DNA of 64,000 nucleotides from Nostoc sp. NMS9 (GTDB lineage: Bacteria > Cyanobacteriota > Cyanobacteriia > Cyanobacteriales > Nostocaceae), in the NCBI RefSeq assembly GCF_017114995.1, contig NZ_JABXKL010000080.1, forward strand, positions 1 through 64,000, in the 5' to 3' direction. A program made the position numbers and the translations under genes. Below the pieces are notes generated by a model. That model saw nothing but the letters and a program-made list of their open reading frames with translations. It was not told the DNA's origin and ran no database searches. How positions within the stretch are numbered: the first letter of the stretch is position 1; every line of letters starts with the position of its first letter. Shown in pieces: positions 44,348-53,425 of the stretch.

Positions 44348-45809
44348 AACACTTGATGAATTTGAAGAAGAGTACTTCCGTAAGCACCCGGAAGAAATCG
44401 ACAATTATTTGACGGAGATATTTCAGGAATATTCAGAAGACAACGACTCCGGTGCGTTGTTGGCATCCTTGCGCGTCGTTGCTCGTGTACGAGGAATTAG
44501 TGAGATAGCCGATCAAATAGGCATGACACGCCGGGGATTGCAAAAAGCCTTATCCAGCAATGGCAACCCGCGCCTTGAAAACGTCAATTCCATCATGAAG
44601 GCACTGGGATATTTTCTCACACCAACTACCACTAACCAAGGCAGTAGGAGAAACAGCAATATTAGCCAGAAGCTAGCACCAGCAAGATTACCAATACCAG
44701 GAAAAATTTTAAGTCGAGAATTAGAAGCCCGTGGCTGGACACAGAAAGATTTAGCAGAAATTATGGGGCGTCCAGTTCAAACCATCGATGAAATTATTCG
44801 GGGAAGCAAGCAAATTACACCTGAAACAGCTATCGAACTCTCTCAAGCCTTGGGTACTTCTCCAGAGTTTTGGACAAATCTTGAAGCAAAGTATCGGCTT
44901 CATCTAGTAGGAAAAGCAAAAAAGGAGCAAGATATAGTTCGTAAAAGCCGATTGTATACAATTGCTCCCATCTCTGAACTAATCAAAAATAAGTGGATTC
45001 AAGCAGCAGATTCAATTGATGACTTAGAACGGCAAGTATGTGATTTTTTCGGCGTATCTTCTTTAGATGAAACACTCCAGCTAGACGTTAATTTTCGTTG
45101 TTCCGAGCATCGAGAGCCAGAGGAAACTTCTCGCATAGCTTGGGTAAAACGAGTTGAGAATCTAGCGAAACAACAAAAAGTTGCTAGTTTTGAACGCAAA
45201 AAACTTGAGACTGCTATCCCTGAAATTCTTGCTTGTGCTAAACAAGTAGAAAGTATTGTGCAGATTCCTAAATTGCTGGCAGATTTAGGTGTACATTTTA
45301 TAATTGTGCCGCATTTAAGCAAAACCTACTTGGATGGTGCAGCCTTTTATTTAAATAGTAATCCCGTTATCGCGTTGACATTGAGATCTGACCGGATAGA
45401 TTCATTTTGGTTCACCCTAATGCATGAGTTAGCACATATTGTTTTAGGACATCAAGGAGCTTATTTAGACAACTTGGATGCATTAGAAGAGAATGATGAG
45501 GAAAGAGCAGCTAACGAAAAAGCGGCTGACTGGTTAATAAATCCTCAGACATTAAATGAATTTATTATTAGGAATAAAAAAGTCTTTTCTCGTAAAGCAA
45601 TTGAACAATTTGCTCAAAATCAAAATAGACATCCAGGCATAATTCTTGGGCGTTTACATTATGACAAATTAGTTCCCTATAAAAATTTGAAACCATTACT
45701 TTTACTTGTTGGAGTTAGCCCGATTTTAAGTCATTTTACAGATAATTTTTGCGATAGTAAGCTTGATATTCCGCAGACAGCAGAGGTTCCCACCAATGAC
45801 GATGATTGA
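44334..45809 (+). CDS. Antitoxin-HigA-ImmA/IrrE triple fusion
   Basis: 491 residues from GTG 44334. Residues ~1-95 match the putative addiction-module antidote family that partners the upstream toxin (VARVRGISEIADQIGMTRRG and SIMKALGYFL). Residues ~118-200 form a HigA-type XRE helix-turn-helix (RELEARGWTQKDLAEIMGRP). The rest is an ImmA/IrrE metallopeptidase with the zinc motif HELAH at 364-368. Separately these are common; the three-part fusion joins an antidote to a regulator-protease pair that normally stands alone. The last ~40 residues lose similarity to the family and overlap the convergent rfbB gene by 74 bases, suggesting a 3' frameshift. Confidence 0.85.
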   Translation: MRKFRTLDEFEEEYFRKHPEEIDNYLTEIFQEYSEDNDSGALLASLRVVARVRGISEIADQIGMTRRGLQKALSSNGNPRLENVNSIMKALGYFLTPTTTNQGSRRNSNISQKLAPARLPIPGKILSRELEARGWTQKDLAEIMGRPVQTIDEIIRGSKQITPETAIELSQALGTSPEFWTNLEAKYRLHLVGKAKKEQDIVRKSRLYTIAPISELIKNKWIQAADSIDDLERQVCDFFGVSSLDETLQLDVNFRCSEHREPEETSRIAWVKRVENLAKQQKVASFERKKLETAIPEILACAKQVESIVQIPKLLADLGVHFIIVPHLSKTYLDGAAFYLNSNPVIALTLRSDRIDSFWFTLMHELAHIVLGHQGAYLDNLDALEENDEERAANEKAADWLINPQTLNEFIIRNKKVFSRKAIEQFAQNQNRHPGIILGRLHYDKLVPYKNLKPLLLLVGVSPILSHFTDNFCDSKLDIPQTAEVPTNDDD

Positions 45810-46797
45810 GATACCATTCAACAGTTAAACGTAAACCCTCAGCAATTGTTACTGAAGGCATCCAACCAAGCTGAGTTTTAATTTTGTTCGCATTAATTGC
45901 ATATCTCCGATCATGTCCTTGTCTATCTTTGACAAAAGTAATCAACTGCTTTGCTGGATGTACTGGTAAATCAGGTGCTAATTCATCCATCATTTGACAT
46001 AAAAGTTGGACGAGGTTAATATTTTCCACCTCATTATTGCCACCAATATTGTACGTTTCTCCTGGTTGACCATAATTGATTACTACATCTAAAGCACGGC
46101 AATGATCGCCCACATAAAGCCAATCCCGTACATTTTTACCATCACCATAAACAGGTAATGGTTTCCCTATCAAAGTGTTGATACACATCAGGGGAATTAG
46201 TTTTTCGGGAAACTGATAAGGGCCGTAATTATTAGAGCAATTTGTTATAATAGTTGAAAGTTGATAAGTATGATAATAAGCACGGACTAAATGATCGCTA
46301 CCCGCTTTTGAAGCTGAGTAGGGACTATTGGGAGCGTAGGGTGTCGTCTCACAAAAAGCTGCGTCATCTGCGCTCAGGCTACCGTAGACTTCATCAGTAG
46401 AAACGTGTAGAAAACGATAATCAGATGGCTGTGCTTTCGCATCCCAATGTTGTCGAAAAGCTTCTAGTAAAGTGAAAGTTCCCACCACATTAGTTTGCAC
46501 AAAAGCAGCTGGACCAAGAATCGAACGATCGACATGAGATTCAGCGGCAAAATGGGCGATAGTATTAATATTTTCCGTTGATAATAGGTTGTCTATGATG
46601 GTGCGATCGCAAATATCCCCCTGCACAAACCGAAAATTCTCTTTTCCCTCAACCAGCGCCAAATTCAGACGATTTCCCGCATAAGTAAGAGCATCCAACA
46701 CCACCACGCGATCGTCTGGATAAACCTGACACCAATGATGGACAAAATTCGCCCCAATAAACCCCGCACCCCCAGTAACTAATAACCGCCGATTCAT
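45736..46797 (-). CDS. rfbB: dTDP-glucose 4,6-dehydratase
   Basis: 353 residues, normal length. An NAD-dependent short-chain dehydrogenase/reductase that makes dTDP-4-keto-6-deoxyglucose, on the way to rhamnose and other deoxysugars of the envelope. The NAD loop is VTGGAGFIGANFVHHW. The catalytic Thr-Asp-Glu stretch is HVSTDEVYGSL, with Tyr-x3-Lys in SPYSASKAGSDHLV. The last 74 bases overlap the 3' end of the antitoxin fusion gene on the other strand. The glycosyltransferase gene upstream suggests an exopolysaccharide or lipopolysaccharide locus; no rfbA, C or D is present. Confidence 0.93.
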   Translation of the reverse strand: MNRRLLVTGGAGFIGANFVHHWCQVYPDDRVVVLDALTYAGNRLNLALVEGKENFRFVQGDICDRTIIDNLLSTENINTIAHFAAESHVDRSILGPAAFVQTNVVGTFTLLEAFRQHWDAKAQPSDYRFLHVSTDEVYGSLSADDAAFCETTPYAPNSPYSASKAGSDHLVRAYYHTYQLSTIITNCSNNYGPYQFPEKLIPLMCINTLIGKPLPVYGDGKNVRDWLYVGDHCRALDVVINYGQPGETYNIGGNNEVENINLVQLLCQMMDELAPDLPVHPAKQLITFVKDRQGHDRRYAINANKIKTQLGWMPSVTIAEGLRLTVEWYLNHRHWWEPLLSAEYQAYYRKNYL

Positions 46798-46858
46798 TCA
46801 ATTTCCTCTCTTGTCTCTGTGATCTGTGCACCTCTGCGGTTCGTTTGTATTATTCGTA

Positions 46859-47854
46859 TTACTTAAAATATTTCTTCCTCAGTTTCCCATATATCCTCTG
46901 AGCGAGTAATTTCGCCATCCGTATTTTCGTCAAACTCTTAATATTAGACGGCTGATGAATTTTGTGGTCAAAAAACTCATTTAACTCATCCAAAATAACT
47001 TGGAAACGCTTAATAATATTTTCAGTCCGATGCTCAACCAAAAAGCCTTCAGATAAGCTAAAATCTACTGAAGATTCAATTATTTTCAAAATACGTTGCA
47101 CATCATATTCTTGAGAATATCCAGCAATTTTATAGCAATTAAATCCAGGGTCTAAGTAATCAGCTAGTCCACCGTTGACACTAGAAAATACTTGACAACC
47201 ACAAGCAAGAGCTTCCATTGGTTGTAGACCAAATCCTTCACTCACACGCTGTTGTGCCCAGTACTCAGCAGAATCATATAGGTAAACCTTAGCTCGGTTG
47301 AATAGTCCGGGTAAATTCTCTATGTATGAGTCAACAACCAAGACTTTACAACGTTTTTGCAATGCTGGAATTAATTCTTTAATTAAATACTCAGAAGACT
47401 TCCGAGCTTGAACTAAAACATCAATATCCCGTTCCAAACCTAAATTTTGAAACTCATCAGAAATTTGATTGGGCAAATAATAAATCAGAGAATTGGGTGA
47501 TTTTTCTCCCCAATATCCCATTGTATAGCGGCTAACAGTCATAATTGGAATACTTGCAGGTAGCCTAAATGGATAACCTGCACTATGTGCATGGTAAACG
47601 ACATTGTATTGCTTAAGTTTAGCCACGAGTTGAGCTATATCAAATCCCCAACTGATCACAAAAATTACATCATTTAAATTTTTCTCTTTTAGCAAATCAT
47701 CAATAAAAAGCTTATCTTTTTCCCGTTGACGGTAAGTTACAACATCAGCACTACAGAAATTCTGAGCTAGATTAAGTGCTTTTAACTCAGCCCAAAGACC
47801 ACCACAGGCAAATTTGCTATCTGTACCTGGGAGTAAGAAGTAAAGTTTTCTCAT
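46859..47854 (-). CDS. Glycosyltransferase (GT-B, group 1-like)
   Basis: 331 residues from ATG 47854. A longer frame from 48043 would add 63 residues rich in DEGDEE and SPPAPPSP coded by tandem repeats, and is rejected. The N-terminal domain begins RKLYFLLPGTDSKFACGGLW; the C-terminal domain has RVSEGFGLQPMEALACGCQV, the E-x7-E-type nucleotide-sugar motif of GT-B retaining enzymes. It is probably cytoplasmic or membrane-associated, with polysaccharide synthesis as the likely role given rfbB 62 bases beyond its end. Donor and acceptor are unknown. Confidence 0.8.
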   Translation of the reverse strand: MRKLYFLLPGTDSKFACGGLWAELKALNLAQNFCSADVVTYRQREKDKLFIDDLLKEKNLNDVIFVISWGFDIAQLVAKLKQYNVVYHAHSAGYPFRLPASIPIMTVSRYTMGYWGEKSPNSLIYYLPNQISDEFQNLGLERDIDVLVQARKSSEYLIKELIPALQKRCKVLVVDSYIENLPGLFNRAKVYLYDSAEYWAQQRVSEGFGLQPMEALACGCQVFSSVNGGLADYLDPGFNCYKIAGYSQEYDVQRILKIIESSVDFSLSEGFLVEHRTENIIKRFQVILDELNEFFDHKIHQPSNIKSLTKIRMAKLLAQRIYGKLRKKYFK

Positions 47855-47861
47855 AATTTTT

Positions 47862-47962
47862 TTAGGGGAGTGGGAAGTAGGGAGTGGGGAGTGGGGGGAT
47901 GGGGGAGCAGGGGGAGATGAAGGAGCAATATCTTCTTCATCCTCCTCATCTCCCTCATCACC
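47862..47962. repeat. Tandem repeats upstream of the glycosyltransferase
   Basis: GGGGAGT-type and CTCATCC-type short tandem units fill the spacer up to the next gene. This is STRR-type sequence; long spurious frames cross it. Confidence 0.7.
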
Positions 47963-47969
47963 CTCATCC

Positions 47970-48671
47970 CTACTCTTGCCAGCCCACTTTAACAAAATGT
48001 GCCTCACGCCCCCAAACATCTCGTGTACGGGTAATATTTTCAATTGCTAGGTTAAAAGGAATAGCAGTTGTTAAGTAACGCTGCGCTATGGAACCTAAAT
48101 CAGGTGCGAGTTCAGCGGCTGTCGTTGCTGCTAACCCCAAACCTATAAGTTGCTCGATTGGTCGAAATGGTAGTAATAGATGCACACCGACAGCTAGTCC
48201 AGCCGTTAAGAGCATTGCTACTGATAAATTTGTGCCACAACGGGGATGTACAGCCAAATCCCACTCTCCACTGGTGATGCGATGTCGAGCAAGTGTGACT
48301 GCACGCCGCAAATCACTAATATTTACCTCACCATAGAGGTAGAATCCCTGCTCAGTAGATAAACCGCCTAATAGTTCATTATCTAGTTGAACGTTAGTGG
48401 ATTCTGCTGGGCCAGAATAGGCGCTTTTTGATTCGCTAAGAACCCAAACAGTAGCATGTTCTAAAGCATGAACCTGCCGCAGCATCAAAATTTCTTTCAA
48501 CCCTGGAATAAATGATAGCTGTCTGAGTAAGTCGGTATCTTGTATGGGTTGCGGAAAGTCTGAAGATTGGTCTTCTAGACTTGGAACCTTCTCAGATACA
48601 GGTATCGTAAAATCAAAGTTAAAAAATTCAAAGGGAGACGAGCTACCCTGAAAAGAAGCGGAAGTATTCAT
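47970..48671 (-). CDS. DUF6391-like membrane protein
   Basis: 233 residues. The core has RQVHALEHATVWVLSESKSA, GLSTEQGFYLYGEVNI and AVHPRCGTNLSVAMLLTAGL, which I associate with the cyanobacterial and plastid DUF6391 family of unknown function. Two hydrophobic stretches (NLSVAMLLTAGLAVGVHLLL and the following IGLGLAATTAAEL) suggest membrane insertion. The conserved His/Glu-rich segment HALEHAT might bind metal. The N-terminal ~45 residues are low in complexity. It starts at an ATGA overlap with a doubtful upstream frame (48668-49009). Confidence 0.7.
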   Translation of the reverse strand: MNTSASFQGSSSPFEFFNFDFTIPVSEKVPSLEDQSSDFPQPIQDTDLLRQLSFIPGLKEILMLRQVHALEHATVWVLSESKSAYSGPAESTNVQLDNELLGGLSTEQGFYLYGEVNISDLRRAVTLARHRITSGEWDLAVHPRCGTNLSVAMLLTAGLAVGVHLLLPFRPIEQLIGLGLAATTAAELAPDLGSIAQRYLTTAIPFNLAIENITRTRDVWGREAHFVKVGWQE

Positions 48672-49009
48672 TGGAACACTACTCCCAAAGCCGATGGGGC
48701 AACATAGATTTCTTTCAAATGTAACGCTTGCACCACTGAATTGTTGCTAATTTTTGTAGATGATTGTTTTGTTAGGGTATTGGGCATTGGGCATGGGGCA
48801 TTGGGCAGAGGGGAAAGACTTGCAGCAACTTCTCCCCTGCTCCCCTGCTCCCCTGCTCCCCAATCAATTTGGAAAGGAATTCTGATCTTTGATAGTTTCC
48901 GAGTCCGAGGGTCAGCTGGCTCCACTAATATAAACTCCGGCTGAGTGATGGACTCGGAACTTTTGGTAGAGTGTTCACACTGAAAACTTAGGCGTAAAGA
49001 GGGGAACAA
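48668..49009 (-). CDS. Doubtful hypothetical protein crossed by tandem repeats
   Basis: 113 residues. The ATGA overlap with the DUF6391-like gene favours a real, translationally coupled gene. Against this, the middle (GAGEQGSRGEVAASLSPLPN) is coded by GCTCCCCT and GGGCATT tandem repeats and no family is recognisable. The flanks (SITQPEFILVEPADPRTRKL and VQALHLKEIYVAPSALG) look like ordinary protein, so it may be a small gene with a repeat insertion. Confidence 0.3.
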   Translation of the reverse strand: MFPSLRLSFQCEHSTKSSESITQPEFILVEPADPRTRKLSKIRIPFQIDWGAGEQGSRGEVAASLSPLPNAPCPMPNTLTKQSSTKISNNSVVQALHLKEIYVAPSALGVVFQ

Positions 49010-49077
49010 TCAGTAAAACTCAAAATTGGCTTGTAATTTACTAGACCAAGGCAATTACGCTTCTACTAGTAAATTGT

Positions 49078-49341
49078 TTATTCAATCTGGTTAGGCAGAG
49101 TACAGCAATTGACATCATTCAAACAGACTTTGCCCCACTGTAAAGCCCAGCGGAGAAGAGCTACTCGATTATCTGTCTCAGTCTTAGTGAGAATATTACT
49201 GATATGGTTATCAACTGTACGCTTGCTAATCTCCAGTTTTGCTGCAATCTCTTGGTTAGTTAAGCCAGCGGCTACTAAGTCGATAATTTGCAGTTCTCTG
49301 TCTGACAGACTAACGGGGGTCTCAGACTTGCCACCAGCCAT
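49078..49341 (-). CDS. pedR: PedR-type small LuxR-family regulator
   Basis: 87 residues consisting of a LuxR/NarL helix-turn-helix only: LSDRELQIIDLVAAGLTNQE, IAAKLEISKRTVDNHISNIL, then a C-terminal tail with cysteines (GKVCLNDVNCCTLP). The size and the cysteine tail match PedR of Synechocystis, which responds to photosynthetic electron transport through thioredoxin and represses or activates light-responsive genes. Reduction of a tail cysteine would switch the dimer. It stands alone, divergent from the fructokinase gene. Confidence 0.75.
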   Translation of the reverse strand: MAGGKSETPVSLSDRELQIIDLVAAGLTNQEIAAKLEISKRTVDNHISNILTKTETDNRVALLRWALQWGKVCLNDVNCCTLPNQIE

Positions 49342-49703
49342 GACTATTTCTATCCTCCCTTGGTATATGTACTTAATCGCTCTTTCTAATTCTAGAAGAT
49401 TCTTTTCTTGGTAGGGGTTTCAAGTGTTAGCAGTAATCCGATTGTCAATATTTTCTTTGGATTTCAAGTTGCTAAAAATATAACCTACGCAGCATTTGAA
49501 GTAATAAATATGTCTTTTTTTGATAAATATATTGTCTAGGTACTGAGATAAAATAAGCGAGAATTAGAAGCATATACATGCTATAGAGTAGTAAAAATTG
49601 CTATTTAATTCTATGAAGGACTGGCGACAGATTAGCAAAAACTATTGTAGATTTTATACTGTAAATTCCTAATCCGAAATCAAAATCTAAAATTGAAAAT
49701 GAG
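49342..49703. other. Divergent promoter region, pedR / fructokinase
   Basis: About 360 A/T-rich bases with no gene or clear repeat. It should contain both promoters. GAAAATGAG precedes the fructokinase ATG. Confidence 0.45.
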
Positions 49704-50681
49704 ATGAGCAATCCCCGTGTTTTGTGCCTTGGTGAAATTTTGTTTGATTGTTTAGCCGATCAATTGGGGCTAAAGCTGGAAGAAGTGAAATCTTGGACTC
49801 CTTACCCAGGAGGGGCACCAGCTAATGTAGCCTGTGCTTTAGTCAAGCTGGGAATGTCAGCGGGATTTATCGGAGCTGTTGGCGAAGATGAGCCAGGGAA
49901 TACACTGGTTAAGCTATTACAAGATGTAGGTGTAGAGACGACGGGAGTACAACGCCATCCCACAGCACCAACGCGACAAGTTTATGTTACACGGGATCTG
50001 GCTGGTGATCGCACCTTTGCCGGATTTGGTCAGTATGACACCGCAGAATTTGCCGATACTCGCCTGCAAGCTAAACAATTGTCAGATTCGCTGTTTCAAG
50101 AGGCAGATTTTCTGGTTTTGGGTACTTTGGAATTAGCCTATCCTGAAAGTGAAGAGGCAATTCATCGCGCTTTAGAGTTAGCAGAACATTACGACTTAAA
50201 AATTGTGCTGGATGTTAACTGGCGTCCTGTATTTTGGAAAGAGCCAAACATTGCCCATCAAAAAATTCCAGAATTATTTAAGCGAGTCGATTTCCTCAAA
50301 CTCTCCAAAGAAGAAGCTGAATGGCTATTTGAAACCGCAGATCCCGGAGCCATTACTTATCGTCTAGCTTCAATTGAGGGAGTACTGGTGACAGATGGCG
50401 AAAACGGCTGCACTTATTGTCTGGGTGAGAACGAAGGCAAATTACCCTCGTTTTCCATCCCTGTAGTTGATACAACTGGTGCAGGAGATAGCTTTTTGGC
50501 AGGATTCATCCACCAACTAAGTCAGTATGGTATCCACAGCTTGCGGGATGCAGAAACAGCAAAACGCATTGTCACTTATGCCAGTGCTGTTGGGGCATTG
50601 ACTACCATTAAAGCAGGTGCGATCGCTTCTCAACCTACTGCTGCTGAAGTCAAAGCTTTTCTAGCCGCACATCAACTCTAG
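49704..50681 (+). CDS. PfkB-family carbohydrate kinase, probable fructokinase
   Basis: 325 residues. The PfkB fold is shown by VLCLGEILFDCLAD and YPGGAPANVACALVKLGMSA at the N-terminus (sugar-binding Gly-Gly) and by VVDTTGAGDSFLAGFIHQLS near the C-terminus (catalytic aspartate in GAGD). The pattern fits fructokinase rather than ribokinase. It would phosphorylate fructose released by the GH100 invertase (18767-20221), linking sucrose breakdown to hexose phosphate pools. Cytoplasmic. Confidence 0.88.
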   Translation: MSNPRVLCLGEILFDCLADQLGLKLEEVKSWTPYPGGAPANVACALVKLGMSAGFIGAVGEDEPGNTLVKLLQDVGVETTGVQRHPTAPTRQVYVTRDLAGDRTFAGFGQYDTAEFADTRLQAKQLSDSLFQEADFLVLGTLELAYPESEEAIHRALELAEHYDLKIVLDVNWRPVFWKEPNIAHQKIPELFKRVDFLKLSKEEAEWLFETADPGAITYRLASIEGVLVTDGENGCTYCLGENEGKLPSFSIPVVDTTGAGDSFLAGFIHQLSQYGIHSLRDAETAKRIVTYASAVGALTTIKAGAIASQPTAAEVKAFLAAHQL

Positions 50682-51194
50682 GAACTAGCATAAGCCACTG
50701 GGATATCAGCTATTAAAGGCTGATACTCCTGGCTAGAAAATGGAAGAAAATCCTCATGCCATTCTGCTTTCATATTGCACAATAAATGTAAATGCAATTT
50801 ATCAAATAGTTTTGCAACCCAAAGATCAATACTTTTGGATGAGATGCAAATGCTTCAAATGGAAGCAAGGAACGTAATGTTTTTGCATACGACCCTGAGA
50901 AATTAGTTTGGAGCCGTGATTATGCTTCATAAGATAATAAAATATTAATTTTTAATACAATAAATTTGTTTTATAAGTCTCAATTTTATTTAGTTTTATC
51001 ATAAGTCTACAACCCTTCTGTTCTCTACTCTCTGACTTGAAAGAACAGGGGGAGAAAGACATTTTCATGCTTGGCGGTGAAACTTGTTTCATAGGAACTG
51101 CCTTATGCCTTAACCAGCCATTTATTGCTCGCTAAAATCTGACAATAACGCTAAGAAAACTAAAAATTTAAATAGAAATATCGGGGCTATATAC
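50682..51194. other. Gene-free spacer
   Basis: About 510 bases. A small hairpin TATCAGC ... GCTGATA (50704-50725) lies just past the fructokinase stop and may act as a terminator, though it lacks a T-run. Nothing else is supported. Confidence 0.45.
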
Positions 51195-52325
51195 ATGACT
51201 TCCAGCATTCCAAAAGATATCCAAAGACATACTCCTTTAGTAGGAGATGTAAATAATAAAAGTGGAATTGCTTACCAAGCAAGCCGCACAGCGATCGCCG
51301 GATTTAATGCAATCTTAATGGCAGGAGCAGAGGTTTATATCAATGGGCTAAAAATCCCCGATCCTCTGCTTAAAGCCCTTTTAAATCTCTCCATACAAAT
51401 CAGCTACAAGTATTTTCCTGCTCTTTTAGTTCCCTATGAATGGTTGTTGCAAGAAAGCGATCGCCTTGCAGAAGGGTCACACGAACTAATGAAGGTTCAA
51501 TACAACCTACCCGAAAAAATGTTCAGTTTGATCTTGAAAGAGACAGAACTTTTATATCCCAAATACACGATGGCTTTATGGGAAAAAGGAGCATCCAACC
51601 TTGAGCAAGCTCAAATTGATATGCTCGACGATTTGATTGCAAAAGCAGGTATTGAAGACGGAGACGAAATCTTAGATTTGGGATGCGGTTGGGGTTCTGC
51701 ATCAAATTACATTCTTTCCCGGTTTCCGCATGTGAAAGTAACGGCTCTGAATTTGAGCCACGAGCAATGCGAATATATGCGGAAAAAAATGCAAGACCCT
51801 AGCAGTTACCTCAGTTCAGATAGATTCACTCTATATGAAAAGGACTTTAATGATATTGATTTGGAGAATAAGTTTGATAAAATTATCGCGATTGGGCTGT
51901 TTGAACATGTAGGTAATTTAACAAAATCATTCTCAAAACTGGCTTCTATCCTCAAAGATGATGGTAAGGTTTTAATTCATATAATCACAACCAAATTACC
52001 TGACAATATAACTCATCCTTTTATCAATAAATATATTTTCCCCAATATGCGGGTGTGGAATTATGATGTCATACCAAAGATTAATACAGACTTGAAAACC
52101 ATTAATCGATGGTATTTAAATGGTGATAACTACTCAAAAACCCTCAGAAATTGGTTGATGAATTTTGACCAAAATCAAGCAAAAATCAAAGATTTGAATT
52201 ATGGTATGAACTATGCCAAGTTCTGCCGGATGTGGAGACTTTATTTGCTCTTGTGCATACAGTATTTTGACGGTTGTAATGGTGAAATTCTTGGTAACGG
52301 TCAATATCTATTGGTTCATGCGTAA
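51195..52325 (+). CDS. Cyclopropane-fatty-acid-synthase-type SAM methyltransferase
   Basis: 376 residues. The SAM-binding motif is DEILDLGCGWGSASNYILSR, followed by VTALNLSHEQCEYM. The C-terminal region (FPNMRVW, DLNYGMNYAKFCRMWRLYLL) matches the CFA synthase / coclaurine N-methyltransferase-like family. The N-terminal ~90 residues (YQASRTAIAGFNAILMAGAE) are amphipathic and probably touch the membrane. Substrates in this family are lipid acyl chains or small amines, so the true substrate is uncertain. It stands alone. Confidence 0.8.
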   Translation: MTSSIPKDIQRHTPLVGDVNNKSGIAYQASRTAIAGFNAILMAGAEVYINGLKIPDPLLKALLNLSIQISYKYFPALLVPYEWLLQESDRLAEGSHELMKVQYNLPEKMFSLILKETELLYPKYTMALWEKGASNLEQAQIDMLDDLIAKAGIEDGDEILDLGCGWGSASNYILSRFPHVKVTALNLSHEQCEYMRKKMQDPSSYLSSDRFTLYEKDFNDIDLENKFDKIIAIGLFEHVGNLTKSFSKLASILKDDGKVLIHIITTKLPDNITHPFINKYIFPNMRVWNYDVIPKINTDLKTINRWYLNGDNYSKTLRNWLMNFDQNQAKIKDLNYGMNYAKFCRMWRLYLLLCIQYFDGCNGEILGNGQYLLVHA

Positions 52326-52363
52326 GTCCTAATAATTTAGCGATCGCTCAACCTATCGAGTTA

Positions 52364-53044
52364 TCAATGGGTTGTCTTAGCTTGCTGCCATAGAGTATCA
52401 ACAGTCACAAACTCATAACCTTGTTGTAGCAGTTGCGGAATGAGAATTTGAATTGTAGCAGCAACATCTTGTCCACCACAAGCACCATCATGCAAAACAA
52501 TTATTGAACCATTTTTGACCTGCTGCATAATTCGCTGTACCACGGTGGTGACACCTGGCTGCACCCAGTCTTCTGGTACAACACTCCACATAACTGGGCG
52601 GTAATTCCACTGAAAGAACAATTTTAAAGTAGCAGGTGTAAATAAACCATTGGGAGGGCGGACATCTTGCACTTGTCCAGGTTGCAGATTGCAGGCATTG
52701 TAAATGGCAGCTTGGGTTTTTTCTAAACTGTCCTTCAGGTCATTTGGGGAAAGCATGGGAAAAGAGCGATGATCGTAGCCATGCAATCCGATCCAGTGTC
52801 CGCGATCGCTAACGGTTTTAGCAATGGCTGGTGAACGGTTGACGCAAACACCCAACCAAAAAAAACTCGCTGTAATGTTGTAACGATCTAACACTGCCAA
52901 GACTTCGGGCGTGTATTGCGGATGGGGCCCATCATCGAATGTGAGTGCGATCGCTTTAGTATGGGGATTTCCACTCCAAAGGCAGTTGGGAAAACTCGGC
53001 TGGAGAATGCGGTAGAAAATTGGAAACAGGGGAGCTAGCTGCAT
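52364..53044 (-). CDS. Polysaccharide deacetylase (NodB-type, CE4)
   Basis: 226 residues. The metal-binding and catalytic motif 1 is LTFDDGPHPQYTPEV; motif 2 is GLHGYDHRSF, with two histidines spaced as in CE4 enzymes; motif 3 is DVRPPNGLFTP. The C-terminal GSIIVLHDGACGG carries the catalytic-side histidine. It removes N-acetyl groups from polysaccharide or peptidoglycan. No cleavable signal peptide is seen, but the first ~20 residues are hydrophobic enough for a possible anchor. It converges with the methyltransferase gene, 38 bases apart. Confidence 0.88.
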   Translation of the reverse strand: MQLAPLFPIFYRILQPSFPNCLWSGNPHTKAIALTFDDGPHPQYTPEVLAVLDRYNITASFFWLGVCVNRSPAIAKTVSDRGHWIGLHGYDHRSFPMLSPNDLKDSLEKTQAAIYNACNLQPGQVQDVRPPNGLFTPATLKLFFQWNYRPVMWSVVPEDWVQPGVTTVVQRIMQQVKNGSIIVLHDGACGGQDVAATIQILIPQLLQQGYEFVTVDTLWQQAKTTH

Positions 53045-53425
53045 AAAGTTTTTTGTTTTTCCGTAATCTTGCGTAACTACACTGATTACTTAATATAGGG
53101 CTGTTAAGCATGATTCGCACACTTAACAGTCTTAATATCTAGAACTTACACGCTGTACAAATGGACAGTTATATGAATTAGCATTCCTTGTAATGTTAGT
53201 AAATTTTACCTTGTTCCTGTTTCCAAGTTGGAAATGTAGTTTCCACTCACGATCTATTCCTGCCTAGCTGACTCAACTTATTTTTTTAGTTGTCAGATCA
53301 ACAGGAAATATCGCAGTCACAGAAGTAGGTGGAAAAGAAAATTACAGCCTCTTTCACATAATTGTCTTTTTGTCAAATTGTAAGTCCTAATATTAACAAT
53401 TAATCTTTATTAAGGATAAACTTTC
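53045..53425. other. Promoter region of the RTX-type gene
   Basis: About 380 bases without a gene; it carries the divergent promoters of the deacetylase and RTX-type genes. AAGGATAAA precedes the GTG at 53426. Confidence 0.4.

Noticed and set aside
47855..48043. N-terminal extension of the glycosyltransferase
   Set aside because: It overlaps the upstream gene and is made of repeat-coded Asp/Glu and Ser/Pro runs.
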